From the NCBI GenBank assembly GCA_002360635.1, contig DEQW01000003.1, positions 456,966-520,965 of the forward strand: a DNA stretch of 64,000 bases, in the 5' to 3' direction. Under the pieces are notes generated by a model. It made no database searches. It was not told the DNA's origin and saw only the letters and a program-made list of their open reading frames with translations. Source of the DNA: Flavobacteriaceae bacterium UBA3356. GTDB taxonomy: Bacteria; Bacteroidota; Bacteroidia; Flavobacteriales; Flavobacteriaceae. The stretch's first letter is position 1. The number at the start of each line of letters is the position of its first letter. The position numbers and the translations under genes were made by a program. Positions 1-7,675 of this stretch are shown in pieces.

Positions 1-757
1 TGTTATATACTTCATTCAAAGCTTTTTGATTATCTGTTGTAATAGCCAATAAATTCATTTGAACCACATTGTCTATGTACGTAAAATCACGTGAAAAAGT
101 TCCGTCCCCATTAATAGTAGGGCTTTCATGATTCATAAACTGAATAACAAATTTCGGTATAACTGCTGCGTAAGCACCATTAGGGTCTTGCCTTCTTCCA
201 AAAACATTAAAATAACGTAACCCGATTGTATCTAAATTGTACGTCCGCTTGAAATTATCAGCGTATAATTCATTTACATATTTTGTAATGGCATAGGGCG
301 ACAACGGTTTTCCGATAACTTCTTCTACTTTCGGAAGATTTTCAGAATCCCCATATGTAGAAGAACTGGCTGCGTATACAAAACGCTTTACATTATTATC
401 ACGAGCTGCGACAAGCATATTTAAAAAACCAGAAACATTAACATCATTACTGGTAATAGGGTCTTCTATAGAACGAGGAACAGACCCTAATGCTGCTTGA
501 TGCAAAATAAAATCAACATTTTTACATGCTTCTTGACACGTTTTTAAGTCTCTTATGTCACCTTCAATAAGAATGAATTTTTCTGAAGAAAGAAAAGGGG
601 TGATGTTTTTTTTATGTCCAGTAGCAAAATTATCTAAACAGATAACAGTACTTCCAATCTTTAATAGTGCTTCACAAAGGTTGGAGCCTATAAACCCTGC
701 ACCACCTGTTATTAAAACTCTTTTTTCTTTTAATATTTTAAATTGGTCTAAACTCAT
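1..757 (-). CDS. UDP-sugar 4-epimerase, WbpP/TviC-like, 3' truncated
   Basis: This is an extended short-chain dehydrogenase of the NAD-dependent epimerase/dehydratase family; the C-terminal third lies outside the window. The first 252 codons begin at the ATG ending at 757 (MSLDQFKILKEKR). They show the Rossmann dinucleotide motif TGGAGFIGSN near residue 17, the catalytic SSS region (AASSSTYGDS) and the Y-x3-K pair in PYAITKYV. The long N-terminus and the RYFNVFGRRQDPNGAY block resemble UDP-GlcNAc 4-epimerases of the WbpP/TviC type, which make nucleotide sugars for capsule or O-antigen; that substrate is an inference. The start overlaps the stop of the upstream broken GIY-YIG gene (ATGA), so the two were co-transcribed. 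Confidence 0.9.
   Translation of the reverse strand, partial: MSLDQFKILKEKRVLITGGAGFIGSNLCEALLKIGSTVICLDNFATGHKKNITPFLSSEKFILIEGDIRDLKTCQEACKNVDFILHQAALGSVPRSIEDPITSNDVNVSGFLNMLVAARDNNVKRFVYAASSSTYGDSENLPKVEEVIGKPLSPYAITKYVNELYADNFKRTYNLDTIGLRYFNVFGRRQDPNGAYAAVIPKFVIQFMNHESPTINGDGTFSRDFTYIDNVVQMNLLAITTDNQKALNEVYN
691..709. repeat. 19-bp direct repeat, copy inside epimerase
   Basis: The 19 bases taaaccctgcaccacctgt occur here within the Rossmann motif codons of the epimerase and again at 1052-1070. The two copies flank the GIY-YIG gene. Confidence 0.85.
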
Positions 758-1032
758 TTGTTGTCTTCTTGACCGGTGAAATAAGATTTGAGTCGATTTC
801 CCAAATACATTTTTCCATAGTGTGTTTTTAAATATTTTTCCCTTTTTATGGCATCATCTTGCGATAAACATCCCTCAAAGTAAATTAATTTGAACGGTCT
901 GCGGTGTTTTGTAGAAGGTAATTTTCACCTCTGATGCGCCTCAAATCTTAATGGCAAGTTCGAGGTATACCCAGTATATTTTTTACTGTCCTTTTCACTT
1001 AATAAAATGTATACGTAATAAAAGCCTTTCAT
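754..1032 (-). pseudogene. GIY-YIG nuclease (URI-type), interrupted by one stop
   Basis: Read from the ATG ending at 1032, this frame encodes a small GIY-YIG domain protein: MKGFYYVYILLSEKD, then KKYTGYTSNL, which are the paired YVY and YTG motifs. After residue 35 there is a TGA codon (925-927), and the same frame then continues with KLPSTKHRRPFKLIYFEG and DAIKREKYLK to a stop at 754. In homologues the position of the TGA is a glycine, so a single GGA-to-TGA change explains it. The full frame is 92 codons, the normal length of this family. It could be a sequencing error or a true nonsense mutation. It lies between a 5' epimerase remnant and the intact epimerase. Confidence 0.8.
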
Positions 1033-1043
1033 GTGCCATTATT

Positions 1044-1106
1044 TCACGGGTTAAACCCTGCACCACCTGTAACTAAAACTTTTTTGTTTTGAAGGGAATT
1101 AAACAT
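1044..1106 (-). pseudogene. 5' remnant of a second sugar epimerase gene
   Basis: The minus strand encodes MFNSLQNKKVLVTGGAGFNP and then a stop, 20 residues in all. The first 18 residues are the beginning of an epimerase/dehydratase Rossmann domain, similar to but distinct from the intact epimerase that starts at 757 (MSLDQFKILKEKRVLITGGAGF). The homology ends abruptly at the glycine-rich loop. The fragment still has a good upstream -7 element (1165-1172), so it looks like the original 5' end of an epimerase gene left behind after recombination or insertion. Confidence 0.7.
1052..1070. repeat. 19-bp direct repeat, copy in epimerase remnant
   Basis: This is the second copy of the 19-base repeat at 691-709. 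On the minus strand it encodes the same TGGAGF Rossmann residues, but the frame ends three codons later. Confidence 0.85.
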
Positions 1107-1164
1107 GCATGTAGGTTGTTATTGATTAGTATACTTTTGGGAAAAAGTATTTTTAATTTTTTTG

Positions 1165-1172
1165 CAAATATA
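1165..1172 (-). promoter_or_regulatory. Bacteroidota -7 element TATATTTG
   Basis: On the minus strand the sequence TATATTTG matches TAnnTTTG. It lies about 60 bases before the start of the epimerase remnant. No clear -33 TTG is present at the usual distance. It probably still drives the remnant, the GIY-YIG pseudogene and the intact epimerase. Confidence 0.45.
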
Positions 1173-1224
1173 CAATTCATTTGTTCCTAATAACTTTATT
1201 TATAAGTTATTCTTATAATTTGGG

Positions 1225-1356
1225 TCATTTTTTTCTGAATAAAATACCTAATGGTAGCCAAAGAAAAATAAATAAGTACCACCCGGTAATAAGTCCGATA
1301 ATGGTGATTAGTATTCCGATACTGATTAAAACCAATTGTAGTTTAGTGAGTTTCAT
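1225..1356 (-). CDS. small membrane protein, 43 aa, unknown
   Basis: This short frame encodes MKLTKLQLVLISIGILITI, continuing through a second hydrophobic stretch (GWYLFIFLWLPLGILF) to a basic end (RKK). It would form two closely spaced transmembrane helices or a hairpin. It follows lysA in the same direction, but a terminator (1370-1393) separates them. I do not recognise a family. The two-helix pattern and positive C-terminus make it more likely to be real than the overlapping 60-residue plus-strand frame. Confidence 0.5.
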   Translation of the reverse strand: MKLTKLQLVLISIGILITIIGLITGWYLFIFLWLPLGILFRKK

Positions 1357-1369
1357 ATTCTGAAAATAA

Positions 1370-1393
1370 TAAAAAAGCCCCAACTAAGGGGCT
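1370..1393 (-). terminator. rho-independent terminator after lysA
   Basis: On the minus strand AGCCCC and GGGGCT form a 6-bp stem around a 6-base loop, followed by TTTTTTATT. It lies just past the lysA stop codon. Confidence 0.85.
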
Positions 1394-1398
1394 TGTTA

Positions 1399-2604
1399 CT
1401 ATAATTCAATTACCTGTTGGTTGGAAAGAATATCTTCAAACGTTTCCCGTTTTCTAATCAAATGTGCTTTTCCTTTATACCAAAGTACTTCAGCTGGACG
1501 ATACCTCGAATTGTAATTGCTCGCCATAGAAAAGCAATACGCCCCAGCATTGCTAAACGACAAAATATCGCCTTCACGAATTTCTGAAATCCTTCTGTTA
1601 TTAGCAAACGTATCCGTTTCACAAATATACCCAACCACACTGTAAAAACGCTCTTTTCCTTTAGTGTTCGATACATTTTCAATCTCGTGCTGCGATCCGT
1701 ATAACATAGGTCGTATTAAATGGTTGAAGCCACTATCTACTTGCGCAAAAACGGTAGAGGTAGTTTGCTTAACCACATTTACCTGTACTAAAAACTTCCC
1801 AGCTTCGCTTACCAAAAATTTACCGGGTTCAAAGGCTAAGGTCAATTCCTTTCCGTAATCTTTACAAAACTCGTTAAAACGTTTGCTTAGTTTTTTTCCT
1901 AATTCTGAAACATCTGTTTCAATGTCATCTTTTTTATAGGGAACTTTAAACCCGCTTCCAAAGTCAATAAATTCAAGGTTTTTAAAGTGTTTAGCGGTTT
2001 CAAATAGAATTTCAGCAGCATATAAAAATACTTCAATATCCAAGATGTCACTGCCTGTGTGCATATGGATGCCGTTAATAGTCATGCCCGTATTTTCAAC
2101 AATACGTTCCATCAAGGGTAATTGATGAATCGAAATACCAAACTTACTATCAATATGTCCTACGGAAATATTAGTGTTCCCGCCCGCCATAACATGTGGA
2201 TTAATACGAATACACACTGGAATAGTTGGATGCTTCGTCCCAAATTGCTCTAAAATGGAAAGATTATCAATATTAATCTGTACACCCAATTTTGCGGCAA
2301 TTTCAATTTCCTCTAACGAAACACCATTTGGTGTGTATATAATATCTTTTGGATTCACACCAGCTTCAATACCCAAACGCACTTCTTGAATAGAAACGGT
2401 GTCCAAACCACTGCCTAAAGAACTAAGCAGTTTTAAGACTGAAATATTAGACAACGCCTTTACAGCATAATGAATTTTAACCTTCTTCACCTGTTTAAAA
2501 GAGTTTGTTAATGTTTTGTACTGCTTCTTTATCGTATCAGCATCATATACATAAACGGGGCTTCCAAACTCTTGCGCAACGGCTAAAAGGTCTTGATTTG
2601 TCAT
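1399..2604 (-). CDS. lysA: diaminopimelate decarboxylase
   Basis: LysA is a PLP-dependent fold-III enzyme that decarboxylates meso-diaminopimelate to L-lysine, the last step of lysine synthesis, in the cytoplasm. The 401-residue protein has the PLP lysine in YAVKA (K49), the barrel motifs HMHTGSD and DFGSGF, EPGKFLV in the phosphate-binding region, and the second-domain motif CETDTF with the substrate/PLP tyrosine block GAYCFSMASNYNSR. The length is normal for the family. It is monocistronic: a terminator follows at 1370-1393 and the upstream gene is divergent. No good TAnnTTTG element was found in front of it. Ornithine/arginine decarboxylases of the same fold are less likely because CETDTF and the GAYCFSM block are DapDC-type. 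Confidence 0.93.
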   Translation of the reverse strand: MTNQDLLAVAQEFGSPVYVYDADTIKKQYKTLTNSFKQVKKVKIHYAVKALSNISVLKLLSSLGSGLDTVSIQEVRLGIEAGVNPKDIIYTPNGVSLEEIEIAAKLGVQINIDNLSILEQFGTKHPTIPVCIRINPHVMAGGNTNISVGHIDSKFGISIHQLPLMERIVENTGMTINGIHMHTGSDILDIEVFLYAAEILFETAKHFKNLEFIDFGSGFKVPYKKDDIETDVSELGKKLSKRFNEFCKDYGKELTLAFEPGKFLVSEAGKFLVQVNVVKQTTSTVFAQVDSGFNHLIRPMLYGSQHEIENVSNTKGKERFYSVVGYICETDTFANNRRISEIREGDILSFSNAGAYCFSMASNYNSRYRPAEVLWYKGKAHLIRKRETFEDILSNQQVIEL

Positions 2605-2717
2605 AATCTTAGTTTTATAAAAATTAAAGGTTAAAAAAGTTGCTAAAATTAATAGGAATAAGCGAGTTAACTACTAATAAAATGGTAAAATTTAAAAAGG
2701 GGGTATAAGAATGCTCA

Positions 2718-2757
2718 ATAGATACTCTATAGATACTCTATAGATACTCCATAGATA
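2718..2757. repeat. 11-bp tandem repeat, about 3.6 copies
   Basis: The unit atagatactct is repeated at 2718, 2729 and 2740 (last base changed) and begins again at 2751. It lies in the 298-base intergenic region between the divergent lysA and aminotransferase genes, about 95 bases before the latter's -33 element. The period is close to one helical turn, so it could be a cooperative binding array or simple slippage. Confidence 0.8.
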
Positions 2758-2851
2758 GTTCATTGTTTTGTAGGAAATCAATAGTAAATTCTTACAAATT
2801 AAAACAGTAAAAAAGTACCACTTAAATAATCATAAACACAGCATACTTCAC

Positions 2852-2882
2852 TTGCAACTTCAAAAGGCAAGTCCTACCTTTG
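2852..2882 (+). promoter_or_regulatory. Bacteroidota promoter for the DegT aminotransferase
   Basis: TTG at 2852-2854, a 20-base spacer and TACCTTTG at 2875-2882 match the flavobacterial promoter consensus. Transcription should start near 2888-2890, about 14 bases before the ATG at 2903. This excludes the in-frame upstream ATG at 2852, which lies inside the promoter. Confidence 0.75.
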
Positions 2883-2902
2883 TTTACAACAAAAAACAAA
2901 CT

Positions 2903-4096
2903 ATGCCTGGATTTGAAGTATTTGGTGCTGAAGAGCGCAAACAAGTAAACGATGTATTAGAGAGTGGAGTATTAATGCGTTACGGTTTTGATGGAATGCG
3001 AAATGGCCATTGGAAAGCAAAACAATTTGAGACGGCTTTTGCTGAAAGAATGCAAAGTGCACATTGCCAATTAGTCTCTAGCGGAACCTCTGCTTTAACG
3101 GTAGCATTGGCTTCAGCAGGAGTAGGAGCAGGGGACGAAGTGATTATGCCCACATTTACGTTTGTTGCTAGTTTTGAATCAATAATGATGCTTGGGGCAG
3201 TTCCGGTATTGGTAGATATTGACGATACACTAACATTAGATCCAGAAGCAGTGGAAGCTGCGATTACACCAAAAACAAAATGTATCATGCCAGTGCATAT
3301 GTGCGGTTCTATGGCAGATTTAAAAGCGTTGCAGCAAATATGTGATAAACACAATTTACTGCTATTAGAAGATGCGTGCCAAGCCATTGGCGGAACTTTT
3401 GAAGGAAAACCATTAGGCAGCTATGGCGATTTAGGCTGTTTTTCGTTCGACTTTGTAAAAACAATTACATGTGGCGAAGGTGGTGCCGTTATTACAAATT
3501 CTGAGAAATATGCTGTGAATGCCGATCAATATCAAGATCACGGTCACGACCATGTTGGCACTGATCGCGGAGCAGAAACGCATCCACATTTAGGGTATAA
3601 TTTCCGTATTTCTGAATTAAATGCAGCCGTAGGGATCGCGCAATTAGATAAGTTAGATTCTATTCTTGCTGCTCAAAAAAAGAATTATACTATTATCCGT
3701 GAGGTATTGGAAACAATTGAAGGAGTAACTTTTAGACGTGTTCCGGAAGGTGGGGAAGAGAATTATTCATTTTTAAACTTCTTTTTACCTTCAGAAGAAT
3801 TAGCCACAAAAGCACACAAAGCGTTGTCTGGAAGTGGGGTAGAGGCTTGTTTTTATTGGTACACCAATAATTGGCATTATATAAACGGTTGGGAACACCT
3901 TCGTAATTTAAAATCTTTGGCACCGCTTTCTTCTGAAATTAAAAATCAAATACAAGATCTAAACAATACCGACTTTTCAAAAAGTGATGCATGGATGAGC
4001 CGTACCGTTTCTTCTTTAATAAAAATAGGTTGGACCGAAACTGAAGTTAAAGATAGGGCAGAGGCTATGAAAAAAGCAATCCAATCGGTGCTGTAA
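2903..4096 (+). CDS. DegT/DnrJ/EryC1/StrS family PLP aminotransferase
   Basis: This 397-residue protein belongs to the sugar-aminotransferase superfamily (fold type I). The start is taken at MPGFEVFGAE because a strong promoter overlaps the in-frame ATG 17 codons upstream. It has the substrate loop SSGTSAL (59-65), PTFTFVA, the PLP-stacking/aspartate segment LLEDACQAIG (D157) and the Schiff-base lysine in FSFDFVKTITCGEGG (K186). A histidine-rich stretch, QDHGHDHVGTD, follows the active site and probably belongs to the partner-facing loop. Family members aminate keto-sugars on nucleotide carriers, but some act on other substrates. No sugar genes are adjacent, so the substrate is open. Confidence 0.85.
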   Translation: MPGFEVFGAEERKQVNDVLESGVLMRYGFDGMRNGHWKAKQFETAFAERMQSAHCQLVSSGTSALTVALASAGVGAGDEVIMPTFTFVASFESIMMLGAVPVLVDIDDTLTLDPEAVEAAITPKTKCIMPVHMCGSMADLKALQQICDKHNLLLLEDACQAIGGTFEGKPLGSYGDLGCFSFDFVKTITCGEGGAVITNSEKYAVNADQYQDHGHDHVGTDRGAETHPHLGYNFRISELNAAVGIAQLDKLDSILAAQKKNYTIIREVLETIEGVTFRRVPEGGEENYSFLNFFLPSEELATKAHKALSGSGVEACFYWYTNNWHYINGWEHLRNLKSLAPLSSEIKNQIQDLNNTDFSKSDAWMSRTVSSLIKIGWTETEVKDRAEAMKKAIQSVL

Positions 4097-4104
4097 TAGT
4101 GCGC

Positions 4105-4217
4105 TGTCATTTCGAAGAAGGAACGACTGAGAAATCCCATCTTAGTAATTAGCCATTATTTTAAATAAAAAGTAAAGCTTGAAAAGGAGGTGTGATTTCT
4201 CTTATAGTCAAAATGAC
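4105..4217. repeat. imperfect inverted repeat (REP-like intergenic element)
   Basis: The left arm contains tgtcatttcgaa and gactgagaaatc, and the right arm contains gatttctc and gtcaaaatgact. The arms are roughly reverse complementary, with about 55 bases between them. The layout resembles the dispersed palindromic repeats common between flavobacterial genes. It fills most of the gap between the convergent aminotransferase and ribB genes and may act as a weak bidirectional terminator. A second, different element is at 33225-33287. Confidence 0.55.
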
Positions 4218-4261
4218 TAAGCTACATTTTATATGGGAGCAGACTTTATGAGTCTTATGTT

Positions 4262-5410
4262 TTAATAATTAACATACTCGATAATCTCCAATCCATAACC
4301 AATCATACCAACACGTTTGGTTTGTTCACTGTTCGAAATTAAGCGTAGTTTATGGATTCCTAAATCGTGTAAAATTTGGGCACCAATACCAAAATCTTTG
4401 TTATCCATCTTAATGCGTGGCGCTTTTGATACGTCATCCCCACTTTGGTTATCTTTTAATTCTTTTAACCGGTTTAATAGATTAAGCGATTGACTTTGCT
4501 GATTTATAAAAACGATGGCGCCTTTATCTTCATTATTGATGACATTGAACATATCATCCAATTTCTTTTCGGCATTATTTGTTAAAGCAGCTAATATATC
4601 ACTGTTCACCAATGTAGCATTTACACGCACGGGAACAGGTTCGTTTTCTTTCCAATGACCTTTTGTAAGTGCTATATGAACTTGTTCATTAGTGGTTTGT
4701 TTATAAGCTCTGAGCCTGAATTTTCCAAACTTGGTATTAATATCAAAATCTTCCTTTTTTTCAATCAAGGAATCGTGTTCCATTCGATAAGCAATAAGAT
4801 CTTCTATCGAAACGAGTTTCAAATCAAATTTTTGAGCCACTTCTACTAAATGGGGAAGACGTGCCATAGTCCCATCTTCGTTCATGATTTCTACGATAAC
4901 GCCTGCGGGTTTTAAACCAGCTAAACGAGCAAAATCAATAGCTGCTTCGGTATGTCCGGTTCTACGCAATACACCGCCATCCTTAGCTTTTAATGGAAAA
5001 ATATGTCCCGGGCGGCTTAAATCGTGTGGTTTAGTGTCTTTTGAAATTAACGCATTAATGGTTTTGGCCCGGTCGCTTGCTGAAATACCGGTAGTAACCC
5101 CTCGTCCTTTTAAATCTACTGAAATTGTAAAAGCTGTTTCCAAAGGGTCAGTGTTATTACCGACCATCATATCCAATTGCAATTCTTTACAGCGTGACTC
5201 AGTGATAGGAGCACAGATAAGACCACGACCGTGCTTTGCCATAAAGTTTATGATTTCCGGAGTAATTTTATCGGCGGCGGCCATAAAATCGCCTTCATTT
5301 TCGCGATCCTTATCGTCCACTACGATGATTACTTTCCCATTTTTTATATCAGCAATGGCTTCTTCAATAGTATTTAGTTGAATAGCAGTTTCTTTTTCTG
5401 TAGGAATCAT
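4262..5410 (-). CDS. ribB: 3,4-dihydroxy-2-butanone-4-phosphate synthase with degenerate GTP cyclohydrolase II domain
   Basis: The N-terminal half (about 1-210) is a complete RibB domain, which converts ribulose 5-phosphate to dihydroxybutanone phosphate for riboflavin synthesis. It has the metal/acid motif DRENEGD (35-41), GRGLICAPI, RGVTTGISASDR and the catalytic histidine in RRTGHTEA (H153). The C-terminal half (about 225-382) aligns with RibA but has lost its zinc site: where RibA has Cys-x10-Cys-x-Cys after VRVHSE, this protein has VRVNATLVNSD with Leu267, Asn278 and Ala280. The tail FGIGAQILHDLG is retained. It should therefore supply RibB activity only, and another GTP cyclohydrolase II is expected elsewhere. 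Both halves are full length. Confidence 0.9.
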   Translation of the reverse strand: MIPTEKETAIQLNTIEEAIADIKNGKVIIVVDDKDRENEGDFMAAADKITPEIINFMAKHGRGLICAPITESRCKELQLDMMVGNNTDPLETAFTISVDLKGRGVTTGISASDRAKTINALISKDTKPHDLSRPGHIFPLKAKDGGVLRRTGHTEAAIDFARLAGLKPAGVIVEIMNEDGTMARLPHLVEVAQKFDLKLVSIEDLIAYRMEHDSLIEKKEDFDINTKFGKFRLRAYKQTTNEQVHIALTKGHWKENEPVPVRVNATLVNSDILAALTNNAEKKLDDMFNVINNEDKGAIVFINQQSQSLNLLNRLKELKDNQSGDDVSKAPRIKMDNKDFGIGAQILHDLGIHKLRLISNSEQTKRVGMIGYGLEIIEYVNY

Positions 5411-5428
5411 AGCGTTTAATTATGGGTA

Positions 5429-5436
5429 CAAAGATA
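5429..5436 (-). promoter_or_regulatory. -7 element TATCTTTG before ribB
   Basis: The minus strand reads TATCTTTG 18 bases before the ribB start codon, matching TAnnTTTG. No clear TTG lies at the -33 position. Confidence 0.5.
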
Positions 5437-5494
5437 CGTAATGCGAGCTAAATGAAAGAAGTTTATAGAACGACAGTTTTAAAATAATAAGGAG

Positions 5495-6946
5495 CTACTC
5501 TTCTTTATCCTCTTTCTTTTTAAAAAGCTTCCCAATACGTTGTAAAAAAGAATCAATATCTACAATACCTTGATCTGTAGTCGCTCTGTACGTAAGCCAG
5601 ATGCTCAACGGAAGCATAATGGCAGTACTGAGCCAAGTAGCAATAAAAGGATGCATGGTGCCATCCTCAGCGCTATTTTTAGCAAAAATACCTATAAAAT
5701 GATAGGTTAAAAACAGAAGTACAGCAACGACCATGGGCAGTCCCATTCCGCCTTTTCTAATAATCGCACCTAAGGGAGCGCCAACAAAAAAGAGAATAAT
5801 ACAAGCTACGCCCAATACATATTTTTCATGAAAGGCAATTTCGAATTTATTGAGTCGTTTCGATTTTACAAAGAAATCTCTTTGTTTAGCCTCAATAGAT
5901 TGGATGGTACCGCGTGTATTGTTCAATGAAAGATCTAAAACGCGAACCCGCTCGTCACTATCAAAAACATCCAAAACATTGCCTACAGTATCAAGGTTGA
6001 TTTCTTTTTTGTCAAATGGTTTGTAATGAGCCCCAAATTTTGAAATTCCGCTCCTAAAATACATGTTATCCGAAAACGATTGCACATCATTTGAATAACT
6101 TTCCGATAAGGAATCCAATTCTACAACTAGCTCGCCAGTTGTATACATATTCTCATTATTATAATTGTTGTCCTTATCAAAATCTGCATTGTTGAATTCG
6201 GTAAGGTCAATATTTATGGTATATTCCTTAAATTCACTTTTGGCAAAAGGCTCCCTTCTTTGGTCTTGAACATCATTTACCTGGACATCTTCATAATAAT
6301 TGCCATCATTTAAAATAAGCGATAGGGTATTGCTGCCTTCTTCACTGGCAAGTTCTCCATTGTCGGCAATGATTACGGTATAATTTCCGTTGGGTTTGTC
6401 ATCATTTTTTTTATGAATAACCACATTGTCAAGAAACTGATCTTGATCTCCACTTTTTTCGGCAACTTTAATATTAAAATTATCACCAACTTGGCTAAAC
6501 TGTCCCTCGGTTATAACCATCGAAGGCTTTGTTTGTGCAATGTTTCGGCGTAAGTTTTGCCATTTATATTCTGAATAGGGAATGACATTATTGGCGAAGA
6601 AAAATGCAGTTACCGATAAAATGGCAATGAAAACCATAAGCACACGCATAGCCCGCTGTAACGATATCCCTGTAGATTTCATGGCGGCAAACTCATACTT
6701 TTCAGCAAAATTTCCGAAGACCATTAATGAGGTTACCAAAACCGTTAACGGTAACACTAATGGTATTAACCGCGGGGAAACGTACCATAAAAATTTTAGT
6801 ACAATCCAAACGTCCAAGTCTTTACCAGCGAGTTCAGAAATGTATAACCAAATGGTTTGTAGTACAAAAATGAACATTAAAATAATGAAGACGCTTAAAA
6901 ACGTCTTCAAATAGGCAGTTAAAATGTATCTGTCCAGTATCTTCAT
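5495..6946 (-). CDS. LptF/LptG family permease (lipopolysaccharide export)
   Basis: This 483-residue inner-membrane protein of the YjgP/YjgQ family is expected to work with LptB in extracting lipopolysaccharide from the inner membrane. It begins MKILDRYILTAYLKTFLSVF, the family's typical coupling-helix start. Three N-terminal membrane helices (to about residue 125), a large periplasmic beta-jellyroll (about 130-375) and three C-terminal helices (FEIAFHEKYVLGVACIILFF and onward) are visible. The periplasmic part is longer than in E. coli because of an acidic segment (NADFDKDNNYNNEN). It ends in a charged tail, KLFKKKEDKEE. LolA and FtsK lie just upstream on the same strand. Whether it is LptF or LptG cannot be told from the sequence. 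Confidence 0.88.
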   Translation of the reverse strand: MKILDRYILTAYLKTFLSVFIILMFIFVLQTIWLYISELAGKDLDVWIVLKFLWYVSPRLIPLVLPLTVLVTSLMVFGNFAEKYEFAAMKSTGISLQRAMRVLMVFIAILSVTAFFFANNVIPYSEYKWQNLRRNIAQTKPSMVITEGQFSQVGDNFNIKVAEKSGDQDQFLDNVVIHKKNDDKPNGNYTVIIADNGELASEEGSNTLSLILNDGNYYEDVQVNDVQDQRREPFAKSEFKEYTINIDLTEFNNADFDKDNNYNNENMYTTGELVVELDSLSESYSNDVQSFSDNMYFRSGISKFGAHYKPFDKKEINLDTVGNVLDVFDSDERVRVLDLSLNNTRGTIQSIEAKQRDFFVKSKRLNKFEIAFHEKYVLGVACIILFFVGAPLGAIIRKGGMGLPMVVAVLLFLTYHFIGIFAKNSAEDGTMHPFIATWLSTAIMLPLSIWLTYRATTDQGIVDIDSFLQRIGKLFKKKEDKEE

Positions 6947-6953
6947 TTGGCTA

Positions 6954-6961
6954 CAAAAGTA
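6954..6961 (-). promoter_or_regulatory. -7 element TACTTTTG, nearly leaderless start
   Basis: TACTTTTG on the minus strand ends only 7 bases before the permease ATG, so the predicted transcript start falls at or within a base or two of the start codon. No TTG is seen at -33. Confidence 0.45.
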
Positions 6962-7012
6962 ACATAATAAACAGGATTGTTGTTAGTGCGTTTTATTAAA
7001 GAGGGCTAGAAA

Positions 7013-7675
7013 TTAATCTAACCTATTTATATAATACCCTTCAGATTCGTATTTGGATTCATCAAAACTGAACAATGTTTTTGAAAGCGGTTGATCGGTT
7101 TTAAACGAATTAACGGTCAACGTATATTTAGTGCCGTTTGCATCGGTCTGTATTAACTTATAAATGTGCTTGGTCTGAACATCAATACCCAATAAGATAT
7201 CTTTTATTTCAGCATTTGAATCGATAGGTATCAATTTTACAAATTGAATTTTACGACCTTTTACATTTTGTGTAACATCCATTTTGTAACGGTACCCATT
7301 TTCATAGAACGTAAGCATTTTTGAAGGGGTAATTTGCTTATCATTTTTAGGGTTGTAGTTTGAAATGGTCACTTCTTCATCTTCAGGAACAATAGTGTAA
7401 ATCTTTTTCCCGTCAAACATACTGGTGGTTCCTAACATGTTCAGAACATATTTTTCACCTGAAATAGTTACATCGCCACGTGTATCTTGGCTTACGTTCT
7501 CTTTCGTGTTGTTCAAGTTATACTTGAAATCAATTTTAATGTTATCGTAGCTTTTCGCTTTTGCTGAAACTTCATTCAGCAATTTTTTGGCTTCTTGAGC
7601 TTGTACAAAGCTTACCGATAAAAAAGCTAAAACTATAAAAGTTGCTGTTTTCAATTTATGCATCGTTGTTTTCAT
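7013..7675 (-). CDS. lolA: LolA-like outer-membrane lipoprotein carrier
   Basis: This 220-residue secreted protein starts with a signal peptide (KLKTATFIVLAFLSVSFVQAQ). The rest is an all-beta LolA/LolB-like fold: KAKSYDNIKIDFKYNLNN, SGEKYVLNMLGTTSMFDGKKIYTI and the C-terminal FSFDESKYESEGYYINRLD. LolA proteins shuttle lipoproteins from the inner to the outer membrane. The gene overlaps the end of ftsK by 20 bases, so it is translationally linked to it; a slightly later ATG (MHKLKTA, ending at 7663) would still overlap by 8 bases. The ftsK-lolA pairing is common in Bacteroidota. Function follows from family resemblance. Confidence 0.8.
   Translation of the reverse strand: MKTTMHKLKTATFIVLAFLSVSFVQAQEAKKLLNEVSAKAKSYDNIKIDFKYNLNNTKENVSQDTRGDVTISGEKYVLNMLGTTSMFDGKKIYTIVPEDEEVTISNYNPKNDKQITPSKMLTFYENGYRYKMDVTQNVKGRKIQFVKLIPIDSNAEIKDILLGIDVQTKHIYKLIQTDANGTKYTLTVNSFKTDQPLSKTLFSFDESKYESEGYYINRLD

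Noticed and set aside
1181..1363. 60-residue plus-strand frame opposite the small membrane gene at 1225-1356
   Set aside because: The minus-strand frame has a better membrane-hairpin pattern and a basic end; the plus-strand frame is its shadow.
4884..5381. 165-residue plus-strand frame inside ribB
   Set aside because: It is antisense to conserved RibB motifs and shows no domain of its own.
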